DNA of 64,000 nucleotides. Source: Acidiphilium acidophilum (GTDB taxonomy: Bacteria; Pseudomonadota; Alphaproteobacteria; Acetobacterales; Acetobacteraceae). Positions 42,381-48,727 of the stretch are shown here, one piece after another. Numbering within the stretch: the first letter of the stretch is position 1; every line of letters begins with the position of its first letter. The stretch is from positions 1,595,501 to 1,659,500 of the forward strand of contig NZ_JAWXYB010000018.1 in the NCBI RefSeq assembly GCF_033842475.1, given 5' to 3'. The position numbers and the translations under genes were made by a program. Below the pieces are notes generated by a model. The model had not been told where the DNA came from and did no database searches. It was given only the letters and a program-made list of their open reading frames with translations.

Positions 42381-42428
42381 GGTGGTGTAACCTGACGTCT
42401 GGAAATTCATTTTGGGTTGGGAGTTGGT

Positions 42429-42458
42429 GCCCTTGCCGGGGCATGCCCCGGCAAGGGC
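42429..42458. promoter_or_regulatory. 30-bp perfect palindrome in the IS256 leader
   Basis: GCCCTTGCCGGGGCA is followed directly by its reverse complement, 15 bp each with no loop, 53 bp before the transposase start. A very GC-rich hairpin here could block read-through transcription from outside into the transposase gene, as known for several IS leaders; or it could be a binding site. Confidence 0.6.
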
Positions 42459-42510
42459 TGTTCATTCTGGTATTCCATGCAGTTGTTCACACCAACATGG
42501 AGACCGATGA

Positions 42511-43692
42511 ATGGACGCCAAAAAGGATACGATTATCGAGGCACTTTTGGAACATCTGATCGAAAACGGCGCAGGCGATATCGCCACGGTATTTGCCAGG
42601 ACCTTCGAACTCGCCATGCAGATCGAGCGCGAACGCTTCCTCCACGCCAGTCACTACGAGCGCAACCCCGATCGTCAGGGTTACGCCAATGGCTACAAGC
42701 CCAAGCGGATCGATACCCCGGCCGGGTCGATCACCGTCGATGTCCCCAAAACCGCCGGTCACGTGGGCGAACCCTTCTACCCACAGTCCCTCGAACGCGG
42801 CCGACGCTCGGTCCGCGCCGTCATGGTCGCCGTCGCCGAAATGTACATCAAAGGCGTCTCCACCCGCGACGTCGAGGCCGTCATGCGCGAATTCGGCATC
42901 GAAAGCCTCTCCTCCGCTCAGGTCAGCCGCGCCAGCAAGCTGCTCGATGACGAACTCGCCGCCTGGCGCACCCGACCCCTCGCCGAGATCCGCTACCTCA
43001 TCCTCGACGCCAGATATGAAAAAATGCGCGATAATGGCGTCGTCCGCGATGCCGCCGTGCTCTCGGCCATCGGCATCGGACCCGATGAACGCCGCCGTGT
43101 CCTCGGCGTCTCGGTCGCCCTTTCCGAGGCCGAAGTCCATTGGCGTGCCTTCCTCGAAAGCCTCCATCAGCGTGGCCTGCGAGGCGTCGAATTCATCGTC
43201 TCCGATGACCATGCCGGATTGCACGCCGCACGCCGCGCCGTCTTCGGCGCCGCACACTGGCAACGATGCCAGTTCCACCTCGCCCAAAACGCCATCCACC
43301 ACGCCCCCAACCACGCCATCCGCAAACGCATCGGCGCAGAACTCCGGACCGTCTGGAACGCAAATTCCCTCGCCGCTGCCCAGATCGCTCTCACAACCCT
43401 CGTCAATGCCTATCGCGACACCGCACCAAAGCTCGCCGATTGGCTCGAACGAAATATCCCCGAAGGCCTCACCGTCTTCACACTGCCAGAACCCCACCAG
43501 CGCCGGCTTCGCACTTCCAACCCCATGGAACGCGGCATCCAGCAGGAACTCAAACGCCGCACCACCAAAATCAGGGTCTTCCCCAACGAAGCCTCCCTCG
43601 AACGCCTCGTCAGCGCCGTCCTCGTCGAAATCGATGAAAAATGGGCCGCCGACACCAAGGGCTACATCAAGTGGGACTACCAGGATGCCTGA
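42511..43692 (+). CDS. IS256-family (mutator-type) transposase
   Basis: A full-length 393-residue transposase. The N-terminal DNA-binding region includes HYERNPDRQGYANGYKPKRI, the DDE core runs through YLILDARYEKMRDNG (first Asp), EFIVSDDHAGLHAARRAVFG (second Asp), the W-R-C-Q-FH motif AHWQRCQFHLAQNAI, and Glu near the RLRTSNPMERGIQQELKRRT signature. GGAGA precedes the ATG. No frameshift is visible, so the element is probably active or was until recently. Confidence 0.95.
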   Translation: MDAKKDTIIEALLEHLIENGAGDIATVFARTFELAMQIERERFLHASHYERNPDRQGYANGYKPKRIDTPAGSITVDVPKTAGHVGEPFYPQSLERGRRSVRAVMVAVAEMYIKGVSTRDVEAVMREFGIESLSSAQVSRASKLLDDELAAWRTRPLAEIRYLILDARYEKMRDNGVVRDAAVLSAIGIGPDERRRVLGVSVALSEAEVHWRAFLESLHQRGLRGVEFIVSDDHAGLHAARRAVFGAAHWQRCQFHLAQNAIHHAPNHAIRKRIGAELRTVWNANSLAAAQIALTTLVNAYRDTAPKLADWLERNIPEGLTVFTLPEPHQRRLRTSNPMERGIQQELKRRTTKIRVFPNEASLERLVSAVLVEIDEKWAADTKGYIKWDYQDA

Positions 43693-43741
43693 CCCCCGCT
43701 CGCCCTATTTTCCAGACATCAGGTTGCTCAATCGCAAAGCG

Positions 43742-43780
43742 TCCATTGACGTCACGGATTTTGCGCATGGCTGCGGATGA
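43742..43780 (+). pseudogene. GNAT-like gene, 3' remnant after the IS256 element
   Basis: After the target repeat, the phase carried through the two earlier fragments reads SIDVTDFAHGCG and then a stop at 43778-43780. Removing both elements thus gives a closed frame. A different join at the IS630 site would instead stay open to 43883, but loses the GNAT-like HKSNGFE segment. Confidence 0.55.
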
Positions 43781-43970
43781 TGTCGCGCAGCTAGAGATAG
43801 GCCTCGCCCATGATCAGAAACCGGCGTTGGCGGCTTCCGATATTCAAGAACGGTCATGCCGCTTTTCAAGCCCATCTATTTGACGGCGCTCCTGATGGTG
43901 TTCGGTATGAAACTTGAACACGTCTCCATATATCGAACACTCAACACCCTGTTCACGAAAGCGACCCGTG

Positions 43971-44525
43971 ATGAGGCTGCCCGCTGACTTTCAGGCCACG
44001 ATCATCCGCACAGCCCGACTTCGCCTGCGCCCCTGGCTCGATCGCGACCGGGAAGCCTTTGCCGCGATGCATGCGGACCCGGACGTCATGGTCGATGAGG
44101 CAAAACTTCTCAGCCGGGAGGAAAGCGATCGAAAGCTCGATCGCTACAGCGCCTGCTTCGAACAATACGGGTTTTGCCGCTGGTGCGTCGAGACTTTGGA
44201 CGGGCAATTCATCGGCTATACCGGCATCATGCGGGCATCCGATCGCCATCCGCTCGGTCCGCACGACGATATCGGATGGCGTCTGACGCGCGCCGCCTGG
44301 GGCTTCGGCTATGCGACCGAAGCCGCAAAGGCCTCGCTCGACGATGCATTCCTGCGGGTGGGTTTGACGGAAGTGCTGGCCTACACCGCCCCGGACAACA
44401 TCCGATCCCAGGGGGTCATGGCTCGGCTGGGCCTCCAACGCGATCCAGCCCGCGACTTTGTCGCGGCATACGATGGCACCAACAAGTGGCAGGGCCTCGT
44501 CTGGGTCAGCCGCCACGCCGCGTAA
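43971..44525 (+). CDS. RimJ/RimL-type GNAT N-acetyltransferase
   Basis: A 184-residue acetyltransferase. It begins TIIRTARLRLRPWLDRDREAFAAMHADP, with the Acetyltransf_3 pattern through FIGYTGIMRAS, DIGWRLTRAAWGFGYATEAAKASLDDAF (acetyl-CoA loop) and AYTAPDNIRSQGVMARLGLQRDPARDF. The substrate is unknown (protein N-terminus or small molecule). The ATG at 43971 is preferred over an in-frame ATG at 43914. GC content is back to normal, so this gene likely predates the island events. Confidence 0.85.
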   Translation: MRLPADFQATIIRTARLRLRPWLDRDREAFAAMHADPDVMVDEAKLLSREESDRKLDRYSACFEQYGFCRWCVETLDGQFIGYTGIMRASDRHPLGPHDDIGWRLTRAAWGFGYATEAAKASLDDAFLRVGLTEVLAYTAPDNIRSQGVMARLGLQRDPARDFVAAYDGTNKWQGLVWVSRHAA

Positions 44526-44619
44526 CCGGTCAACGACATCGGACCGCAGGGGCGGAAAAGCGAAGCATAATCACCTGTTAACCTCAGCCAATTCCTGCAA
44601 GCGATAAGATAAATTTTGT

Positions 44620-44700
44620 TAGCTGGGCTACGGGCGTTGTCACACGCACGGGCCCGGAGTCAGAGAGTTTTTTGCTTCTTTTTTGCAAAAAAGAAGTACT
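44620..44700. repeat. AT-rich palindromic intergenic repeat, copy 4
   Basis: Between convergent genes (RimJ-like and egtD). The centre (44621-44660) has GCTACGGGC and GCACGGGCCC; the right arm core 44674-44697 is GCTTCTTTTTTG, CAAAAAAGAAGT. The left arm is absent. A 60-bp C/T-rich tract (TTCCCTTTCCC repeats) continues to 44745. Confidence 0.75.
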
Positions 44701-44758
44701 TCCTTCCCTTTCCCTTTCCCTTTTTCTTTCCCTTTCCCCTGCCCTGGCGCGCGGGAAG

Positions 44759-45703
44759 TCAGGTCAGCAGGTGGACCGAGAAGAGGTTGTCGGGGTCGGT
44801 CCAGGTGGTGGTGCTGTGCCAGCCGGCTTTTTGGGCGAGGGTTTGGAAGGCGGGGATGCTGAATTTGTGGCTGTTTTCGGTGTGGATGGTTTCGCCGGCT
44901 TTGAAGCGGATGGGGCGACCGGCGAGGTGGATGGTTTGGGCGATGCGGCTTTGCAGGTGCATTTCGATGCGTTTCGCCTGATCGTTCCAGATGGCGCGGT
45001 GGGTGAAGAGGGCTGTGTCGAAATCGGCGTCGGCTTCGCGGTTGAGGCGTTGGAGGATGTTGAGGTTGAAGGCGGCGGTGGTGCCCTGGGCGTCGTCGTA
45101 GGCGGGGATGAGGATGTCGGGGGATTTTTCGAGATCGACGCCGATGAGGAGTGAGGCCCCCTGCCCCAGGGTTTCGCGGACCATGGCGAGGAAGCGGATG
45201 GCTTGATCGTGGTCGAGGTTGCCAATGGTCGAGCCGGGGAAGAAGCCGAGTTTGGGCATGGCGCGGATGGATTTGGGCAGGCGGACCGGGGCGAGGAAAT
45301 CGGCGGCGATGGGGTGGACGGTGATGGCGCGGTGGGTCCAGCGCATGCGGCGGGTGAGTGCGTTCAGGGCGTCGTGGGCGATGTCGATGGGGATGTAGGC
45401 GTCGGCGTCGAGGTGGTCGAGCAGGATGGCGGCTTTGGATTCGTCGCTGGCGCCGTATTCGATGAGGGCGCAGCCGGGCTCGATGCAGGCAGCGATGTCG
45501 GCGGCGCGGGCGCGCAGGATGCCGGTTTCGGCGCGGGTGGGGTAGTATTCGGGCAGTGCGGTGATGGCGCCGAACAGGGCGCAGCCGGTTTCATCGTAGA
45601 AGAGTTTGGGCGGCAGGGTTTTGCGCAAGGCGGTGAGGCCGCGCAGGGCTTCGGCGGCGACGTCGCTGCTGGTGGAAACGCTTTGGATGAAACCTTCGGG
45701 CAT
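44759..45703 (-). CDS. egtD: L-histidine N-alpha-methyltransferase EgtD
   Basis: A 314-residue SAM-dependent enzyme that trimethylates histidine to hercynine, the first step of ergothioneine synthesis. Motifs: LPPKLFYDETGCALFGAITALPEYYPTR (residues 29-55), IEYGASDESKAAILLD for SAM, FFPGSTIGNLDH, LLIGVDLEKSPDIL and the C-terminal ETIHTENSHKFS. It follows egtB on the same strand. No egtA, egtC or egtE is nearby, which fits the EgtB/EgtD-centred sets of many proteobacteria. Confidence 0.95.
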   Translation of the reverse strand: MPEGFIQSVSTSSDVAAEALRGLTALRKTLPPKLFYDETGCALFGAITALPEYYPTRAETGILRARAADIAACIEPGCALIEYGASDESKAAILLDHLDADAYIPIDIAHDALNALTRRMRWTHRAITVHPIAADFLAPVRLPKSIRAMPKLGFFPGSTIGNLDHDQAIRFLAMVRETLGQGASLLIGVDLEKSPDILIPAYDDAQGTTAAFNLNILQRLNREADADFDTALFTHRAIWNDQAKRIEMHLQSRIAQTIHLAGRPIRFKAGETIHTENSHKFSIPAFQTLAQKAGWHSTTTWTDPDNLFSVHLLT

Positions 45704-45742
45704 GGGCGGCGATCCTCGATCAGCGGTTGGGTTTTAGGCGGG

Positions 45743-45820
45743 GAGATCAGCGGTGCTGATCAGCAGTCGTGTTCAACAATCCTGATCAGCAGTTCTGATC
45801 AACAATCCTGATCAACAGTC
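45743..45820. repeat. 13-bp minisatellite in the egtB-egtD spacer
   Basis: Five head-to-tail 13-bp units (45756-45820), consensus CTGATCARCARTC, preceded by one degenerate unit (45743-45755). Each unit centres on TGATCA. The array overlaps the last codons of egtB and ends about 40 nt before the egtD start, so copy number could change egtD expression or the EgtB C-terminus. Confidence 0.8.
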
Positions 45821-46993
45821 TTGGGCGAGACGCAGGCCGGAGAATTGCCAGCGGCGGTCGGGGTGGAAGAAATTGCGGTAGGTGGGGCGGGCGTGGCCGG
45901 GCGGGGTGGCGAGCGAGGAGCCGCGCAGGACCATCTGGTTGATCATGAATTTGCCGTTGTATTCGCCGATCGCGCCGGGGACCGGGCGGAAGCCGGGATA
46001 GGGCGAATAGGCGCTGGCGGTCCATTGCCAGACCTGACCGGTCATGTCGTGCAGGCGGGGATCGCCGTGGGCGGATTCCCATTCGGCTTCGGTGGGCAGG
46101 CGGGCCCAGGCCCAGCGGGCGTAGGCATCGGCCTCGTACCAGGAGATGTGGGCGACCGGGGCTTCGGGGTCGAGGGTGCGGAGGCCTTCGGGGCCGAATT
46201 CGAACCAGACGCCGTCGCGTTTGCGCCAGTGGAACGGGGCGCACCAGGCGTTGATGCGGGCGGCGTCCCACCCTTCGGACATCCAGAGGGTACTGGTGCG
46301 GTAGCCGCCATCGGTCATGAAATCGAGCCAGTCGCGGTTGCGAACGAGGCGGTCCGCGAGGCGGTAAGGGGCAAGATAGGTGGGGTGGTGCGGGGTTTCG
46401 TTATCGAAATGGAAGCCGCCGCCCTGATGGCCGATTTCGGTGAGGCCGGGTTCGAAGGTGATGAAGCGGGCTTCGCCCTGTGTGGCTGCGGGGCGGGTGA
46501 AATGGGGGATGGCGGCGGGGAGGAGTTTGTTGCGGGAGAAAGCGTGGGTGATGTCGGTGATCAGGAGTTCCTGATGCTGTTGTTCGTGCTGGAGGCCGAG
46601 TTCGATCAGGTGGTCGAGATTGGGGCGGTGTTGGGCGATGAGCTGGGTCATCGCGGCATCGACATGGGCGCGGTAGGCGGTGACGTGATCGCAGGAGGGG
46701 CGGGTGATCAGGCCGCGTTCGGGGCGGGACTGACGATCGCCGACGGTTTCGTAATAGGAATTGAACAGGAACTGGAAATCGGGGTCGAACAGCATGTAGC
46801 CGGGCGAATAGGGCACCAGAATGAATTGCTCGAAGAACCAGGTGGTGTGGGCGCGGTGCCATTTGACCGGGCTGGCGTCGTCCATCGACTGGATGCATTG
46901 ATCTTCGGGCGAAAGTGCCGAAGCGAGATGCTCGGTGTGGGCGCGAACGGTGGTGAACCGTGTGGTTCCGACCGTGATGTTGAATCCGTCCAT
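45812..46993 (-). CDS. egtB: Ergothioneine biosynthesis sulfoxide synthase EgtB
   Basis: A 393-residue non-haem iron enzyme that joins hercynine to a thiol donor (gamma-glutamylcysteine or cysteine) with O2. The N-terminal DinB-like domain supplies the iron site: H in WHRAHTTWFFEQFIL and the HxxxHxE motif LQHEQQHQELL (about 140). The C-terminal FGE-sulfatase domain includes HISWYEADAYARWAWARLPTEAEWE and VWQWTASAYSPYPGF, ending FRLAQD-like. Start at ATG 46993 gives MDGFNITV. It is the first gene of egtB-egtD; its 3' end runs into the 13-bp repeat array. Confidence 0.95.
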   Translation of the reverse strand: MDGFNITVGTTRFTTVRAHTEHLASALSPEDQCIQSMDDASPVKWHRAHTTWFFEQFILVPYSPGYMLFDPDFQFLFNSYYETVGDRQSRPERGLITRPSCDHVTAYRAHVDAAMTQLIAQHRPNLDHLIELGLQHEQQHQELLITDITHAFSRNKLLPAAIPHFTRPAATQGEARFITFEPGLTEIGHQGGGFHFDNETPHHPTYLAPYRLADRLVRNRDWLDFMTDGGYRTSTLWMSEGWDAARINAWCAPFHWRKRDGVWFEFGPEGLRTLDPEAPVAHISWYEADAYARWAWARLPTEAEWESAHGDPRLHDMTGQVWQWTASAYSPYPGFRPVPGAIGEYNGKFMINQMVLRGSSLATPPGHARPTYRNFFHPDRRWQFSGLRLAQDC

Positions 46994-47088
46994 GATTGTT
47001 TCCCCCGTCTGATAGGCGAGATGGGGAGCGCAATGTCTGGTGGCGAGATGTTTGGCTGTTTTTTAATCTTTTCGCAGGGGGATGGGGA

Positions 47089-48102
47089 TCAGGCGGGGAC
47101 GCCCTTGGAGGTGGAGTATTCGAAATGCAGGGCGGTGCCGGGATTGACGATCGGGTGGATGGCGTGGGCGGCCATGGCGGCTTCGGCGAAGCCTTGCAGG
47201 ATGAGTTTGAGTTTGCCGGGGTAGGTTGCGACATCGCCGATCGCGAAGATGCCGCGTGTGCTAGTTTCGCAGGTGGAGGGGGTGACGGTGATGTGGTGCT
47301 GGGCGAGGTCGAGCCCCCAGGTGGCGATGGGGCCGAGGTCCATCGCGAGGCCGAAGAAGGGGAGTAGGATGTCGGCTTCGAGGTGGCGGGTTTTGCCGTC
47401 GAGATCGGCGACTTCGACGGTGTGGAGCTGGCCGGATGCGCCGTGCAGGGCGTGGAGCTGGTAGGGGATGACGAGGTCGATTTCGCCGCGTTCGGCGGCC
47501 TGGGCGAGTTGGTCGGCCATTTCGGGGGCGGCGCGGAATTTCGGGCGGCGGTGGACGATGGCGATGCTGGCGGCGATGTCCTTGAGGGCGATGGCCCAGT
47601 CGACCGCGGAATCGCCGCCGCCGGCGATGACGATGCGTTTGTTGCGGAAGGCCTCGCGTTTTTTGACGTAGTATTGGACCGCGCCGGTGGCCTCGTAGGC
47701 GGCGATGCCGTCGAGCGGGGGGCGGTTGGGGCCGAAGGCGCCGGCACCGGCGGCGATGATGATGGTTTTGGCGGCGATGGTGTCGTTCTGATCGGTGGTG
47801 ATGGTGAAGGCGCCGGCGGTGCCGGTGATGGCGGTGACGATGCGGCCGAGCAGGCGCGGCGGCGCGAAGGGTTCGATCTGGCGTTCGAGGTTTTCGATCA
47901 GGGTGGCGGCTTCGATCGCGGGGTGGGCGGGGATGTCGTAGATCGGTTTTTCCGGGTAGAGGGCGGCGCATTGGCCGCCGACTTCGGCCAGCGCGTCGAT
48001 CAGCACCGTGGTGAGTTTGAGCATGCCGCATTCGAAGGCGGCGAAGAGGCCGACCGGGCCGGCGCCGATGATGGCCACATCGGCCATGAGGGGATTTGAC
48101 AT
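47089..48102 (-). CDS. Ferredoxin/flavodoxin-NADP+ reductase, thioredoxin-reductase-like type
   Basis: A 337-residue FAD/NAD(P)-binding protein. FAD motif DVAIIGAGPVGLFAAFECGML near the N-terminus, EVGGQCAALYPEKPIYDIPAHP, the NADPH motif IVIAGGGDSAVDWAIAL near 155, and GIFAIGDVATYPGKLKLILQGFAEAA near 285. It lacks the CxxC disulfide of thioredoxin reductase, which identifies the FNR clade that reduces ferredoxin. It starts at ATG 48102. A ribosome site is weak. It diverges from tsaE. Confidence 0.93.
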   Translation of the reverse strand: MSNPLMADVAIIGAGPVGLFAAFECGMLKLTTVLIDALAEVGGQCAALYPEKPIYDIPAHPAIEAATLIENLERQIEPFAPPRLLGRIVTAITGTAGAFTITTDQNDTIAAKTIIIAAGAGAFGPNRPPLDGIAAYEATGAVQYYVKKREAFRNKRIVIAGGGDSAVDWAIALKDIAASIAIVHRRPKFRAAPEMADQLAQAAERGEIDLVIPYQLHALHGASGQLHTVEVADLDGKTRHLEADILLPFFGLAMDLGPIATWGLDLAQHHITVTPSTCETSTRGIFAIGDVATYPGKLKLILQGFAEAAMAAHAIHPIVNPGTALHFEYSTSKGVPA

Positions 48103-48135
48103 ACGATATCCGTAGCCGATCTGGACAGAAAGAAA

Positions 48136-48221
48136 AGCGCCCCGTGGGGCAGGTGCCGCTGAACCCGCACGAACCCCAAGGAGCAGAAGTTTTTTGCTTC
48201 TTTTTTTCCAAAAAAGAAGTG
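48136..48221. repeat. AT-rich palindromic intergenic repeat, copy 5
   Basis: In the divergent gap between the FNR gene and tsaE. The right arm core (48196-48220) is GCTTCTTTTTTT, CC, AAAAAAGAAGT. The centre (48136-48180) is diverged but keeps the two GC-rich halves. In this place it lies upstream of both genes, so a terminator role is not possible for either. Confidence 0.7.
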
Positions 48222-48289
48222 CTCGCTTCCCCTTCCCTTTTCCGATCCCGTCCTTGCATCGCCGCCCGCCCCCGGCGCAGGATCGGGGC

Positions 48290-48727
48290 ATGGCGATTCG
48301 CGAGATGGTTCTGGAGTCCGAGGCTGAGACGGTTGCGCTGGCGCGGGGTTTGGCGGCGCGGGCGGTGGCGGGGGATGCGTTTTTGTTGAGCGGGCCGCTA
48401 GGGGCGGGGAAATCGACGCTGGCGCGGGCGTTCATTCGGGCGCGGGCGAGGGATGCGGCGCTGGAGGTGCCGAGCCCGAGTTTCACGCTGGTGCAGGTGT
48501 ATGAGTTGGAGCCGCCGGTGGCGCATTTCGATTTGTGGCGGCTGGCGGGGGAGGCCGATGTGGAGGAGCTGGGGTTCGAGGCGGCGCTGGCGGGGATTGT
48601 GCTGGTGGAGTGGCCGGAGCGGCTGGGGGGGTTGATTCCGGCGGAGGCGGTGCGGATCGGGCTTGAGTGGGCGGAGGGCGAGCGGCGGGTGGTGCGGATC
48701 GAGGGTCCGGCGCGGGTGGTTTCGTGA
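48290..48727 (+). CDS. tsaE: tRNA threonylcarbamoyladenosine biosynthesis ATPase TsaE
   Basis: A 145-residue P-loop protein with the Walker A motif LSGPLGAGKSTLARAFIRA near residue 35 and VPSPSFTLVQVYE and HFDLWRLA. TsaE works with TsaB/TsaD to form t6A at position 37 of ANN-decoding tRNAs. It starts at ATG 48290; the stop overlaps the addB GTG start by 4 nt. Placement before addB-addA is frequent in alphaproteobacteria. Confidence 0.94.
   Translation: MAIREMVLESEAETVALARGLAARAVAGDAFLLSGPLGAGKSTLARAFIRARARDAALEVPSPSFTLVQVYELEPPVAHFDLWRLAGEADVEELGFEAALAGIVLVEWPERLGGLIPAEAVRIGLEWAEGERRVVRIEGPARVVS

Larger units (their letters stand above)
42381..43733 (+). mobile_element. IS256-family insertion sequence, about 1.35 kb
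   Basis: An 8-bp direct repeat GCAAAGCG flanks the element (42373-42380 and 43734-43741). Imperfect terminal inverted repeats include AACCTGACGTCTGGAAA near the left end and its near-complement at the right end (43710-43727, one mismatch in the core). It carries one intact transposase gene and a 30-bp perfect palindrome upstream of it. It inserted into the same GNAT-like gene as the IS630 element. Confidence 0.85.

Noticed and set aside
45743-45820. Possible CRISPR array between egtB and egtD
   Set aside because: Units are 13 bp and directly adjacent with no spacers; no cas genes in the window.
45821-47224. 467-codon plus-strand open frame opposite egtB
   Set aside because: High GC leaves antisense frames open; the product is low-complexity Gly/Ala/Val/Glu and has no domain, whereas EgtB is unmistakable on the minus strand.
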